Shown piece after piece: positions 29,749-38,961 of a stretch of DNA of 64,000 bases. The stretch lies in NCBI RefSeq assembly GCF_001687475.2, contig NZ_CP031611.1, positions 682,001 through 746,000 of the forward strand, read 5' to 3'. The notes below the pieces were generated by a model, which ran no database searches, was not told the origin of the DNA, and worked only from the letters and a program-made list of their open reading frames with translations. Numbering within the stretch: position 1 is the first letter of the stretch; each line of letters opens with the position of its first letter. A program made the position numbers and the translations under genes. This DNA is from Campylobacter hepaticus. GTDB lineage: Bacteria > Campylobacterota > Campylobacteria > Campylobacterales > Campylobacteraceae.

Positions 29749-31040
29749 TGTTTACTTTTCCATCTATAAGAATTTACCATTCCACGCAAAAACTCATCTG
29801 CACAAAATCCAATCCAAATACCCAAAATTCCAAGATTAAAATAAAAACAAAGCACATAGCCCACAGGCAAAGATACCCCCATCATAAATACAAGTCCACT
29901 AAAAAAAGGAAATCTAGCATCTCCACTAGCACGTAAAGCATTAACCATAATAATATTAAAAGTACGCGAAATCTCAAGAAAAATAGAAAGAGTAAATAAA
30001 GGTATCATAAGATTTTTTAGCTCTTCTTTAAGTCCTAAAGTTTGCATAATAAAATCTTGAAATAAATAACTTAAAAAGGCAAGCAAAGCGCTAGCAATAA
30101 CACTAAAATATAAAGCACGCCAAGTATGCTTATAAGCTATATTTTCATATCTTGCACCAACTAATTTACCTACAATAATCTCATTAGCTATACTAGCTGC
30201 TTGTCCTATTAACATGATTAACATTGAGATTTGAAAATAAATAGTTTGTACGCTCAAATTTGCCTCCCCTAAACTTGCTACAAAAGCAAAAGCTATGGTA
30301 TATTGTATAGTCCATATAACATTTTCACCTGCTGAAAAACCCCCTATATTTAAAACTTTTTTTAAAACTTTTTTTTCTAAATTTATCATTTCTTTAATAG
30401 TAAGGTGAATTTGCAATTTATAAAAAAGTATAATAACTAAAGCCACTATAGCAAAAACACGTGCTATGATATTACTAAGCCCTATTCCAAAAAGCTCTAA
30501 GTTTGTATAATGTAAAACATAATAATTCCCACAAATTACTACTATATCCATTAAAAAACCTATAATCATAACCCAATAAGCCATATTATAAACCCTAACA
30601 ATAGCAGCTAAGACAATACTTACAGCATCAAAAAATAAACAAATAGCAAGCATGCGTAAATATATTTCACTATCTTTTAATAATTCTTGTGGAATTTTTA
30701 AAAGATAAAGTAAATATTTTCCATGCCAAAAAATTAACACAGCACACACAAAACCTAAAAGTGCATTTAAAAATAAACTTTGATGAATTACTTTTCTTGC
30801 TAGCGCATAATCTCTTGCCCCAAGAGCTTGTGCAATTACCACACTACAACCCACGCTTAAAAATGAAAAAATAGTAATAAAAAAGTCTAAAATTTGATTT
30901 CCAGCACCCATAGCTCCTACAAGAAAATTAGAATAATGAGAAACCATAGCAGTATTAATAATAACTGTTAAATATTTTGAAAGTAAATCCCAAAAAATAG
31001 GAAAAGTAAGTCTTATTAAGGAAAATTGTTTTTTTATCAT
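29724..31040 (-). CDS. MATE-family multidrug/Na+ efflux transporter
   Basis: The 438-residue protein has 12 predicted membrane spans and the MATE signatures SVGCSVVIAQALGARDY near residue 60-77 and EIIVGKLVGARYE near 285, one in each half. Such proteins export cationic drugs in exchange for Na+ or H+. In C. jejuni the gene at this place (Cj0619) is annotated the same way. It is the last conserved gene before the accessory region and has its own upstream AT-rich region with several inverted repeats. Confidence 0.92.
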   Translation of the reverse strand: MIKKQFSLIRLTFPIFWDLLSKYLTVIINTAMVSHYSNFLVGAMGAGNQILDFFITIFSFLSVGCSVVIAQALGARDYALARKVIHQSLFLNALLGFVCAVLIFWHGKYLLYLLKIPQELLKDSEIYLRMLAICLFFDAVSIVLAAIVRVYNMAYWVMIIGFLMDIVVICGNYYVLHYTNLELFGIGLSNIIARVFAIVALVIILFYKLQIHLTIKEMINLEKKVLKKVLNIGGFSAGENVIWTIQYTIAFAFVASLGEANLSVQTIYFQISMLIMLIGQAASIANEIIVGKLVGARYENIAYKHTWRALYFSVIASALLAFLSYLFQDFIMQTLGLKEELKNLMIPLFTLSIFLEISRTFNIIMVNALRASGDARFPFFSGLVFMMGVSLPVGYVLCFYFNLGILGIWIGFCADEFLRGMVNSYRWKSKQWQGKILV

Positions 31041-31104
31041 AATTATTTTTAAAAACCTTGATTTATAAATGATTAATTTTAAGATTCACCCTAAAGTCTT
31101 TATC

Positions 31105-31158
31105 TTTAGAATATATTCTAAATCATACTCTTTAAAAATTATTTTTAAGAGTATGATT
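31105..31158. repeat. Two inverted repeats upstream of the MATE gene
   Basis: A perfect 18-bp palindrome (TTTAGAATATATTCTAAA, 31105-31122) lies next to a second dyad whose 12-base arms are AATCATACTCTT (31121-31132) and AAGAGTATGATT (31147-31158). They lie 65-118 bases before the MATE start codon. They may be an operator for that gene or structured 3' RNA of the operon upstream. Confidence 0.6.
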
Positions 31159-31205
31159 GTAATAAAAATATGCTTTTTTTCAAATAAATCTTAACTAAAA
31201 ATATC

Positions 31206-31235
31206 TTTAAATAAAATCTTAAGTTTTTATTTAAA
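31206..31235 (-). terminator. Terminator of the ketone-body operon
   Basis: TTTAAATAAAA (31206-31216) pairs perfectly with TTTTATTTAAA (31225-31235) around an 8-base loop, 38 bases after the permease stop codon. On the minus strand it is followed by a T-rich stretch (GATATTTTTAG). Confidence 0.6.
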
Positions 31236-31272
31236 TTTTTAAAATAATTCCTCAATTTAAGCAAATTCTTTT

Positions 31273-32556
31273 TTAATAAATTCCAAAATAAGCCAGTATT
31301 ATACCAACAATTAAAGCTATTATTGGAATAATAACAGCAACTACACAAATATCTAAATAACTCTTTTTATGACTCATACTAGTAATCGCAAGCAAAGTTA
31401 AAACTGCTCCATTATGAGGTAAAGCATCAAACCCACCAGATGCTATAGAAGCTACTCTATGAAATAATTCCAAAGGAATATTTTCACTTAATGCTATTTC
31501 TTTATATTTTGCACCTAAAGCCTCTAAAGCTATACCCATACCACCAGATGCAGATCCTGTAGCTCCTGCTAATAAATTAACTGCTATACCCTCAGAAATT
31601 AAAGGATTAATTTTAAAATCTAAAAGCAAATTAGTTAAAGTTTGAAATCCTGGAACTGCTTTAACCACACTTCCAAAACCCACTGCAGCTGATGTATTAA
31701 TTATTGCTATTATAGAACCTTGCACTCCTTCATTCATAGCTTTAACAAAATTTCTAAATCTGTGTATATTTAAAAGTAAAATTGCAAAAATACCACACAA
31801 TAAAGCATTAATTATTTCAAAAGAAAATACATTTAACAAAATAATTACACACAATAAAGGAATTAACGATAAAATAAAATGAGGAATTTTTTCATCTGAG
31901 GGTAATTGATATTTATCCTTTGATTCTTCATAAAATTCTCCCAAATTTTTTAAATAATTTTCCCTGTATTTAAGATAAAAATATCCTCCAACAAACATGA
32001 TTAATCCGCATATAATACCCATAATAGGAGCTGCCATAGCAGTAGTATCAAAATATTTTATAGGAATTAAATTTTGAATTTGAGGACTACCTGGAAGAGC
32101 TGCCATAGTAAAAGTAAAAGCACCTAATGCTATAGCAGCAGGAATAAGTCTTTTTGATATATTAGCCTTTTTAAATAAAGATAAAGCTAAGGGATAGACT
32201 GCAAAAACTACCACAAAAAGGCTAACACCTCCATAAGTTAAAATAGCAGCTGCAAGAATCACACCCAAAATAGCTCTTTTTTCACCAAGAATTTTTCCTA
32301 TAGTTAAAGAAACAGAACTAGCCATATAAGTAAGCTCCATCAATTTACCAAATATTGCTCCAAGCATAAAAACAGGAAACCAAGTTTTAGCAAAAGCAAC
32401 AAAACCTCCCATATAAACATTAGTATAACTATCAAATAAATCCAAACCACCGCCTAAAGCTACCACACCAGCTGCAATAGGTCCAACCCATACTATAGAC
32501 CAACCAAGATATGCTAATACCATTAAAATAATTAAACCTAAAATTATACCCGTCAT
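31273..32556 (-). CDS. GntP-family permease, probable D-3-hydroxybutyrate carrier
   Basis: The 427-residue protein has about 12 membrane spans and GntP-type sequence features: LGWSIVWVGPIAAGVVALGGG near the N terminus, TYGGVSLFVVVFAVYPLA, and the late GATGSASGGMGIALEALG and SGGFDALPHNGAVLTLL blocks (key residues given). GntP members carry gluconate or other hydroxy acids. Because it is the last gene of an operon with 3-hydroxybutyrate dehydrogenase, CoA-transferase and thiolase, 3-hydroxybutyrate is the likeliest substrate. It follows the dehydrogenase gene by 15 bases. Confidence 0.85.
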   Translation of the reverse strand: MTGIILGLIILMVLAYLGWSIVWVGPIAAGVVALGGGLDLFDSYTNVYMGGFVAFAKTWFPVFMLGAIFGKLMELTYMASSVSLTIGKILGEKRAILGVILAAAILTYGGVSLFVVVFAVYPLALSLFKKANISKRLIPAAIALGAFTFTMAALPGSPQIQNLIPIKYFDTTAMAAPIMGIICGLIMFVGGYFYLKYRENYLKNLGEFYEESKDKYQLPSDEKIPHFILSLIPLLCVIILLNVFSFEIINALLCGIFAILLLNIHRFRNFVKAMNEGVQGSIIAIINTSAAVGFGSVVKAVPGFQTLTNLLLDFKINPLISEGIAVNLLAGATGSASGGMGIALEALGAKYKEIALSENIPLELFHRVASIASGGFDALPHNGAVLTLLAITSMSHKKSYLDICVVAVIIPIIALIVGIILAYFGIY

Positions 32557-32571
32557 ATTAATATTACCTCA

Positions 32572-33336
32572 TTATTGTACTGTATAACCTGCATCAATTA
32601 TCATATTTTGACCTGTTATATGCTTAGCCTCATTAGAAGCTAAAAATAAAGCTAAAGCTGCAATATCATTAATATCAATCAATTGTTTTTGAGGTATTAA
32701 AGGATAAAGCACTTCTTCTAAAACCTGATCTACACTAACTCCTCTAGTATTTGCTAAATCTTGCATTTGACCCCTTACTAAAGGAGTATCTATATAACCT
32801 GGACAAATGGCATTAGCTGTAATATTAAATAAAGCACATTCTAAAGCTGTTACCTTTGTAAGACCTATAAGCCCATGTTTTGCACTATTATAAGCAGCCT
32901 TTCCAGCAAAACCTATAAGACCGTTAATAGAAGATATATTAATAATACGACCAAATTGTTGTTCTTTCATGATAGGTAAAACATATTTTGTACTGCAAAA
33001 TGCACCTACTAACATAATTTCAATCATCTGCTTGAATTTATCAACAGGGAAATCTTCAATTTTAGCAACATATTGAAGTCCTGCATTATTAATTAAAACA
33101 TCTATACGTTTAAATTTCTCATAAGCCTTATGAATTAAATTTTGCATATCACTTTCTTTACTAACATCACATTTAATACCTAAAATTTTTTCTTGAGGAT
33201 AATTTTTCATAGCCAAATTTAAAGCATCTTCATTAATATCTGAAAAAACCACATTATAATTTTGCTCTAAAAATTTCTCAGCCATATTTAACCCTATTCC
33301 ACTAGCACTTCCTGTAATAATTGCAACTTTTTTCAT
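32572..33336 (-). CDS. D-3-hydroxybutyrate dehydrogenase (SDR family)
   Basis: The enzyme oxidises 3-hydroxybutyrate to acetoacetate with NAD+. From ATG 33336 it has 254 residues: the Rossmann motif TGSASGIG at 9-16, NNAG near 87, catalytic Ser in NISSINGL and YNSAKHG with Tyr and Lys, then CPGYIDTPLV and the C terminus ITGQNMIIDAGYTVQ, typical of bacterial HBDH. A longer reading frame starts at 33414, but ATG 33336 is preceded by AAAGGAGAAATAAT and begins exactly at the SDR first strand, so I choose it. Confidence 0.88.
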   Translation of the reverse strand: MKKVAIITGSASGIGLNMAEKFLEQNYNVVFSDINEDALNLAMKNYPQEKILGIKCDVSKESDMQNLIHKAYEKFKRIDVLINNAGLQYVAKIEDFPVDKFKQMIEIMLVGAFCSTKYVLPIMKEQQFGRIINISSINGLIGFAGKAAYNSAKHGLIGLTKVTALECALFNITANAICPGYIDTPLVRGQMQDLANTRGVSVDQVLEEVLYPLIPQKQLIDINDIAALALFLASNEAKHITGQNMIIDAGYTVQ

Positions 33337-33350
33337 ATTATTTCTCCTTT

Positions 33351-34715
33351 TTATGTTAAAAAATACAATCCAAAACAAACCACCAAACCTACAAAAATCA
33401 GAGTAAGCACACAATAACCCATAATATCTTTAGCACTTAAACCTGCAATAGCTAAAGACGGTAAAGCCCAAAAAGGCTGTATCATATTAGTCCAAGAATC
33501 ACCCCAAGCTATAGCCATACAAATCACACTAGGATCTACCCCCAAATTTTGTCCAGCAGGAAGCATAATAGGAGCTTGAATAGCCCATTGACCTCCACCA
33601 GAAGGAATAAAAATATTAATAATCCCAGCACTTAAAAAAGTCATCAAAGCAAAAGTTTTTTCATTAGCAAATTGCGTAAAAGCTAAAGAAAGCATTTGTG
33701 CTAAAGAATTGTTTTCTAAATTATGTCTTATCATCATACCCATGATTCCAGCATAAAAAGGAAATTGAAGCAAAATTCCAGCTGCACTTTTAGCAGAATG
33801 ATTAATAGCCTTAATATAAGCTAAAGGAGTTTTATGAAGTAAAATTCCTAAAAAAAGAAAAATAGTATTTACTATATCTAAACTAAGTCCTCCCCCTTTT
33901 AAAAAATGCATACAAAGATAAATAAAACCTAAAAAAACTAAAAGATAAGAAAGTAAAGCACTATTTTCAAGAAAATACGCTAGGGTTTTATGAACTTCAT
34001 GACTAATCAATTTAAAATCTTTTTTTTCATTTTCTAATAAATTTATATCAAATTCAATCCTTTCATTTTTTTTAGGATGAATTATAGCCATCAAAAAAGG
34101 TAAAACAATAAAAATTACACCAACAATAAATAAATTATAAGTAGAAAAAATAGTCTGAGTAAGAGGAATAGCTTTACTAATCACACCTGCACTTATTGTA
34201 TGCAAATTTTCATTTTGCGTAGCTATGCTTAAAGGAATGGATCCTGAAAAGCCTCCATGCCAAATCACAAAACCAGAATAAGCGCTCGCAATAAGAAGTC
34301 TATAATCCACCCCTTTAACATTTTTTGCAATTTCTTTTGCAAAAATAGCACTAATAACCAAACCAAATCCCCAATTAATCCAATTTGCCACTAAAGATAC
34401 AAAAGTAACTAAAACTATAGCCATATAGGGACCTTTGGGCAAAAAAGAAAGATATTTTAAAAATTTCTGAATCAATAAAGCATTAGCTAAAGCTTGACCT
34501 AATACCAAAACAAGTGCCATTTGCATAGAGAAACCTAAAAGTGTCCATAAGCCATTTCCCCAACTAAAAACTATATCTGATACATTTTGATCTGTGAAAA
34601 TATAAACAAGAATAAAAACCAAAAAACTTAAAATTCCCACTAAAACAAAAGAATCAGGTAAACATTTTGATGCTAAAAACACACAAGCTGAAGTGAAACG
34701 TCTTAATAAAAACAT
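33351..34715 (-). CDS. atoE: Short-chain fatty acid transporter, AtoE type
   Basis: AtoE-type carriers import short-chain fatty acids such as acetoacetate or butyrate. The 454-residue membrane protein has the family blocks NWGFGLVISAIFAKEIAK, ASAYSGFVIWHGGFSGSIPL (key residues SGFVIWHGG), FPFYAGIMGMM and IFIPSGGGQWAIQAP. The ATG at 34715 has AGGAAATAAT in front of it and is preferred over an in-frame ATG at 34733 inside the end of scoB. H. pylori has a homologous gene directly after its scoAB genes. Confidence 0.92.
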   Translation of the reverse strand: MFLLRRFTSACVFLASKCLPDSFVLVGILSFLVFILVYIFTDQNVSDIVFSWGNGLWTLLGFSMQMALVLVLGQALANALLIQKFLKYLSFLPKGPYMAIVLVTFVSLVANWINWGFGLVISAIFAKEIAKNVKGVDYRLLIASAYSGFVIWHGGFSGSIPLSIATQNENLHTISAGVISKAIPLTQTIFSTYNLFIVGVIFIVLPFLMAIIHPKKNERIEFDINLLENEKKDFKLISHEVHKTLAYFLENSALLSYLLVFLGFIYLCMHFLKGGGLSLDIVNTIFLFLGILLHKTPLAYIKAINHSAKSAAGILLQFPFYAGIMGMMIRHNLENNSLAQMLSLAFTQFANEKTFALMTFLSAGIINIFIPSGGGQWAIQAPIMLPAGQNLGVDPSVICMAIAWGDSWTNMIQPFWALPSLAIAGLSAKDIMGYCVLTLIFVGLVVCFGLYFLT

Positions 34716-34723
34716 ATTATTTC

Positions 34724-35359
34724 CTACAAACACACCTCAAATTCTGCCTCAGTTTTAGCCCTTATTTGTTCTAAACTTACCCCTTCTTGTAATTCAATAA
34801 GCTTCATGCTTCCTTGTTCAAAATCAAAAACTCCAAGCTCTGTAATCAATCTATGCACCACATTCTTACCTGTTAAAGGCAAAGTACATTCTTTTTTTAC
34901 CTTGCTTTCACCTTTTTTATTAGTATGTTCCATAACAATAACTATTCTTTTAGCGCCTACAACCAAATCCATAGCTCCACCCATACCCTTAACCAATTTC
35001 CCAGGTATCATATAATTTGCCAAATCTCCGCTTTGAGATACCTCCATAGCTCCAAGAAGTGCTAAATCAATATGATTTCCTCTTATCATAGCAAAAGATT
35101 GGGCACTATCAAAAAAACAAGCCCCTTTAACTATACTTATAGTTTCTTTACCTGCATTAATTAAATCAGCATCTACTTCATCTTCTTTAGGGTAAGGCCC
35201 TATACCTAAAAGTCCATTTTCAGAATGTAAAAATACTTTTAAATTTAAAGTATTAATTTTATTAGCTATTAAAGTTGGTATTCCTATACCCAAATTAACA
35301 TACATCCCATCTTCAATCTCTTTTAGAGCTCTTTTTACTATAATTTGTTTTGACATCAA
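34724..35359 (-). CDS. scoB: 3-oxoacid (acetoacetate) CoA-transferase subunit B
   Basis: With ScoA it activates acetoacetate by taking CoA from succinyl-CoA or another acyl-CoA. The 211-residue subunit begins with the family pattern around GMYVNLGIGIPTLIAN and carries the catalytic glutamate in HSENGLLGIGPYP near residue 50. Later blocks are GMGGAMDLV and the C-terminal FE(V)-type tail. The gene starts next to the scoA stop, with no gap. The preferred CoA donor (succinyl- or acetyl-CoA) cannot be read from sequence. Confidence 0.94.
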   Translation of the reverse strand: MMSKQIIVKRALKEIEDGMYVNLGIGIPTLIANKINTLNLKVFLHSENGLLGIGPYPKEDEVDADLINAGKETISIVKGACFFDSAQSFAMIRGNHIDLALLGAMEVSQSGDLANYMIPGKLVKGMGGAMDLVVGAKRIVIVMEHTNKKGESKVKKECTLPLTGKNVVHRLITELGVFDFEQGSMKLIELQEGVSLEQIRAKTEAEFEVCL

Positions 35360-36049
35360 TCATCCTTTATATACAGTTAATTTTTCTATTCTTTTTTCAT
35401 AAGATTTACCCTTGTAAACAAAATCTACATAAATTCCACTCAAATGCACGCTATCTGGATCAAGTTCATCTACAAGTTCTTCAACCTCAACCACAGTAAT
35501 TTTTCCTGCACTAGCGCATAAAGGATTAAAATTTCTAGCAGTCTTATTAAAAATTAAATTGCCATATTTATCAGCCTTTTGAGCTTTTACTAAAGCAAAA
35601 TCTCCTTTTATAGCCTTTTCTAAAATATAAATCTTCCCATCAAATTCTTTATGTTCTTTATCTTGTGCTACTAAAGTTCCTACTCCTGTTTGAGTATAAA
35701 AACCACCAATTCCAGCTCCTCCAGCTCTTAATTGTTCAGCTAGAGTTCCTTGTGGAGTAAGTATGACTTCTAATTCCTTATTAATAAATTGCTGTTCAAA
35801 AATTTTATTTTCACCCACATAAGAAGCTATCATTTTTTTAATTTGCTTATTTGCTAACAAGATTCCAAGACCAAAATCATCTATGCCGCAATTATTACTT
35901 ACTACTGTTAAATCTTTTACACCTAATTCTTTGATCTTAGTTATACTATATTCAGGTATACCACAAAGTCCAAATCCACCAACTAAAAGAGTCATGCCAT
36001 CTTTTAAATCTTTAAAAGCAATATCTAAATCATTTATAATTTTATTCAT
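35360..36049 (-). CDS. scoA: 3-oxoacid (acetoacetate) CoA-transferase subunit A
   Basis: The 229-residue alpha subunit shows the glycine-rich block [13 protein letters not shown] near residue 22, VSNNCGID, the oxyanion-hole-type block [15 protein letters not shown] and the C-terminal [13 protein letters not shown]. The pairing with scoB is the usual two-subunit bacterial form. The thiolase stop lies 2 bases upstream. The same order (thiolase, scoA, scoB, atoE) is known from Helicobacter pylori. Confidence 0.94.
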   Translation of the reverse strand: MNKIINDLDIAFKDLKDGMTLLVGGFGLCGIPEYSITKIKELGVKDLTVVSNNCGIDDFGLGILLANKQIKKMIASYVGENKIFEQQFINKELEVILTPQGTLAEQLRAGGAGIGGFYTQTGVGTLVAQDKEHKEFDGKIYILEKAIKGDFALVKAQKADKYGNLIFNKTARNFNPLCASAGKITVVEVEELVDELDPDSVHLSGIYVDFVYKGKSYEKRIEKLTVYKG

Positions 36050-36051
36050 CT

Positions 36052-37233
36052 TTATTCCTTTACTTCAACCAATACACTTATCCCCTGACCTCCGCCTATA
36101 CATAAAGTAGCAAGTCCTAAATTCTTTTTATATTGCCTTAAAGCATAAATTAAACTTATAAGTATTCTAGCCCCACTAGCACCTATAGGATGCCCTAAAG
36201 CTATAGCTCCACCATGTATATTTACCTTTTCTTCATCAACTTTTAATTCTCTAATGCAAGCTATGCTTTGTGCTGCAAAAGCCTCATTCATTTCTATTAA
36301 ATCTATATCCTTTAGTTCAAGCTTATTTTTTCTTAAAAGTTCTTTAGTTGCAAAAGCAGCACCTATACCCATAATACTTGAATCAACGCCCACACTACAA
36401 AAAGATTTAATACTAGCAAGAATAGGCAAAGCCAATTCTTTAGCTTTTTCTCTAGAAGCCAACATAAGCATAGCAGCACCATCATTAATGCCAGAAGAAT
36501 TTCCAGCACTTACACTACCTTCTTTATCAAAAACAGGAGGAAGTTTTGAAAGTTTCTCCAAACTTATATCCTTTCTTACAAACTCATCTTCTTTAAAAAG
36601 TACTTCATTGTTTTTATTTTTTATATTTAAAGCTAAAATTTCATCATTAAAATAACCTTTTTCTATAGCTTTTGATGCTTTTTTATGTGAATTAAAAGCA
36701 AATTCATCCTGTTCTTTTCTTGAAATTTGATATTTCTTAGCTAAATTTTCAGCAGTAATACCCATATGATAATCATTTAAAGCACACCACAAACCATCAT
36801 GAATCATAGTATCTATTAAAGTTTGATTACCCATTTTGCAACCAAGTCTAGTGTGCTCAACTATAAAAGGTGATAAAGACATATTTTCAACACCGCCAGC
36901 TAAAAGCAAGGACGAATGATTTAAACTTATTGAGTTAAAACCAAGTTCTACAGCCTTAAGACCAGATCCACAAACCATATTTACCAAAAAAGCCGTTTTA
37001 TCTTCTTTTAAACCACTTTTTAAAAGAGCTTGTCTAGCTATATTTTGGCCCTGACCAACTTGCAAAACTTGTCCCAAAATCAGTTCTTCTACCAAAGAAG
37101 CATCTAAATTTAAATTTGATATTAAATTCTTACTTAAATCACTAACCATATCTACAGGTTTAAGCATTTTAAGAGAACCTAAAAAAGATCCAATAGCACT
37201 CCTTTTAGCTGCTACTATTACAACTTCTTCCAT
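36052..37233 (-). CDS. atoB: Acetyl-CoA C-acetyltransferase (thiolase)
   Basis: This enzyme cleaves acetoacetyl-CoA to two acetyl-CoA, or runs in reverse. The 393-residue protein has the acyl-accepting cysteine in NMVCGSG (Cys88), the NEAFAAQ block, [17 protein letters not shown] with catalytic His, and the C-terminal CIGGGQG with the second catalytic Cys. Length and motifs match type II biosynthetic or degradative thiolases. It is the first gene of a six-gene operon, preceded by AAAGGATTGTTGT and an AT-rich promoter region. Confidence 0.95.
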   Translation of the reverse strand: MEEVVIVAAKRSAIGSFLGSLKMLKPVDMVSDLSKNLISNLNLDASLVEELILGQVLQVGQGQNIARQALLKSGLKEDKTAFLVNMVCGSGLKAVELGFNSISLNHSSLLLAGGVENMSLSPFIVEHTRLGCKMGNQTLIDTMIHDGLWCALNDYHMGITAENLAKKYQISRKEQDEFAFNSHKKASKAIEKGYFNDEILALNIKNKNNEVLFKEDEFVRKDISLEKLSKLPPVFDKEGSVSAGNSSGINDGAAMLMLASREKAKELALPILASIKSFCSVGVDSSIMGIGAAFATKELLRKNKLELKDIDLIEMNEAFAAQSIACIRELKVDEEKVNIHGGAIALGHPIGASGARILISLIYALRQYKKNLGLATLCIGGGQGISVLVEVKE

Positions 37234-37498
37234 ACAACAATCCTTTATTTGTAATTAATCTTATATTAATACTAAGTACATTAAAAACAAAATATTTATT
37301 AAGATCAAAGGAATAAAAAATTAAAAAATACTTCTATAATGTTACTTTTTTATACATATAAAAAATAATGGTGATAACTTAACAAAAATAATAAAAATAA
37401 GCCAAAAAGTATTCATGCAAATATCAAGATATAAGAATTATTTTTTAAAAATTTACAAAAAGTTACATTTTAATTAGATTTCACATAAAATATTATAT

Positions 37499-37510
37499 AA
37501 ACCATGGTTT
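37499..37510. promoter_or_regulatory. Dyad AAACCATGGTTT, candidate operator
   Basis: A perfect 12-bp palindrome whose symmetry extends outward by four more pairs if one base is bulged (TATA on both sides). It is 266 bases before the thiolase start and stands out because it contains the only G/C-rich core in the region. Confidence 0.35.
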
Positions 37511-37788
37511 TATAATTTATTTTAAATTAATTATTATAGGATTTTGTTTTAGAAATTATACAAAATCACAAAAGGCAAACATTTAATTTATAAATATTAT
37601 ATTTTAAACATATTTTTAAATAATTTTTATTTATAAATCAATGGGTATGTTTTAACTAACAATTCATTAATACTATAAAAGTCTTGTCTTATTAGCTAAA
37701 TTATCTAAACAAATTTATGATAAAAATACAAAATCTAAGTAAAAAGTTTTATTTTTTTAAAAATTATTGAATTTGATTTTATAAAAAC

Positions 37789-37823
37789 ATAGAATTTTTT
37801 ATTGTAAAAATAAAAAATTCTAT
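37789..37823 (-). terminator. Terminator after alanine dehydrogenase
   Basis: A perfect 14-bp stem (ATAGAATTTTTTAT at 37789-37802 and its complement at 37810-37823) with a 7-base loop lies 12 bases after the ald stop codon. It is followed on the minus strand by GTTTTTATAAAATC. Confidence 0.75.
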
Positions 37824-37834
37824 TAAAAAAGTAT

Positions 37835-38944
37835 TTAAGCTAAAGCCTTTTTAGTATCTATATAATCAATATTAAAAGCCTTGGCAACGGCCTCATAAAT
37901 ACACATACCCTTATAGGTATTTAAACCGCTAAGTAAAACCTCATTTTTTAAAACTGCTTCTTTAAAACCATTATTTGCAATTTGTAAACCAAATTTTAAA
38001 GTCACCTCTGTAAGCGCTAAAGTAGAAGTTTTAGCTACACATCCAGGCATATTAGCTACGCAATAATGAACTATATCATCAAATACATAAATAGGATCAC
38101 TATGAGTAGTAGGTTTAGAAGTTTCAAAACAACCGCCTTGATCTATAGCAACATCTACCAAAATAGAAGATTTTTTCATAATACTTAAATCATTTTTATT
38201 AACAATTTTAGGAGCTTTTGCTCCAGGTATTAAAATAGCACCTATAACCACATCAGCATCTTCTAGCAAAGATAATAAATTTGTCTTAGAACTATAATAA
38301 GTATGCACTTTCATATTAAAAATTTGATCTATATAAGCTAATCTTTGCGTGTCGATATCTAAAATACTCACATCAGCACCTATACCAAGAGCTATTTGGG
38401 CAGCATTTATACCCACAACTCCACCTCCAATAATAACAACTTTCCCTTTTTTCACTCCTGCAATACCACTTAATAAAATTCCACTACCACCATAAGTTTT
38501 TTGACTGTATTTAGCTGCTTCAAAAATAGCCAAACTTCCTGCTATCGCACTCATAGGAGCTAAACAAGGTAAAGCATTTCCTACTTTTATAGTTTCATAA
38601 GCTATGCTAGAAATATGCTTTTTAAGCAACATTTGAGTTAAGTTTTCATCAGCAGCTAGATGTAAATAAGTATAAAGAATTTGATTTTCTCTAAAATACT
38701 CATATTCACTCTGCAATGGTTCTTTAACCTTAACAATCATTTGGCTTTTTTCAAAAAGTTCGTCTTTATTTACAAGCTTAGCGCCATATTTTTCATAATG
38801 ACTATCTAAAAAACCTATAGCCTCTCCAGCTCCTCTTTCTATTAAAACTTGATGTCCAGCTTCAATATATTCTTTAACATTTTGTGGGGTAAGTCCAACT
38901 CTATATTCATGAGTTTTAATCTCTTTAGCACAACCTACAATCAT
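37835..38944 (-). CDS. ald: Alanine dehydrogenase
   Basis: Ald oxidatively deaminates L-alanine to pyruvate and ammonia with NAD+. The 369-residue protein has all substrate-binding residues at family positions: Arg15 (EYRVGLTP), Lys74 (VKVKEP) and His95 (YLHLAAD), followed by the Rossmann motif VIIGGGVVGINAA and the VDVAIDQGGCFETS block with the catalytic Asp. It lies 17 bases after a broken Na+:amino-acid symporter, suggesting an alanine-uptake and use pair whose transporter is lost. Confidence 0.95.
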   Translation of the reverse strand: MIVGCAKEIKTHEYRVGLTPQNVKEYIEAGHQVLIERGAGEAIGFLDSHYEKYGAKLVNKDELFEKSQMIVKVKEPLQSEYEYFRENQILYTYLHLAADENLTQMLLKKHISSIAYETIKVGNALPCLAPMSAIAGSLAIFEAAKYSQKTYGGSGILLSGIAGVKKGKVVIIGGGVVGINAAQIALGIGADVSILDIDTQRLAYIDQIFNMKVHTYYSSKTNLLSLLEDADVVIGAILIPGAKAPKIVNKNDLSIMKKSSILVDVAIDQGGCFETSKPTTHSDPIYVFDDIVHYCVANMPGCVAKTSTLALTEVTLKFGLQIANNGFKEAVLKNEVLLSGLNTYKGMCIYEAVAKAFNIDYIDTKKALA

Positions 38945-38961
38945 TTAACACTCCTTAAAAA

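Larger units (their letters stand above)
37234..37834. other. 601-base AT-rich intergenic region
   Basis: No credible coding sequence is seen on either strand. It holds the likely promoter of the thiolase operon near 37260 (minus-strand TATAAG preceded by AT-rich DNA), a near-palindrome centred on AAACCATGGTTT at 37499-37510, and the alanine dehydrogenase terminator at 37789-37823. The rest is long A/T runs with stop codons in all frames. It may be a remnant of lost genes or a regulatory region. Confidence 0.6.

Noticed and set aside
31145-31348. 67-residue Cys/Asn-rich reading frame on the minus strand at the end of the GntP gene
   Set aside because: It overlaps the 3' end of the permease in another frame and runs into a hairpin region; composition is that of AT-rich noise with no ribosome-binding site.
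33337-33414. 26-residue N-terminal extension of the 3-hydroxybutyrate dehydrogenase
   Set aside because: The extension overlaps the end of atoE, has no SDR homology, and the internal ATG has a clear AAAGGAG site.
36254-36655. 133-residue plus-strand frame opposite the thiolase gene
   Set aside because: Antisense shadow of a conserved enzyme; serine-rich translation typical of the reverse frame.
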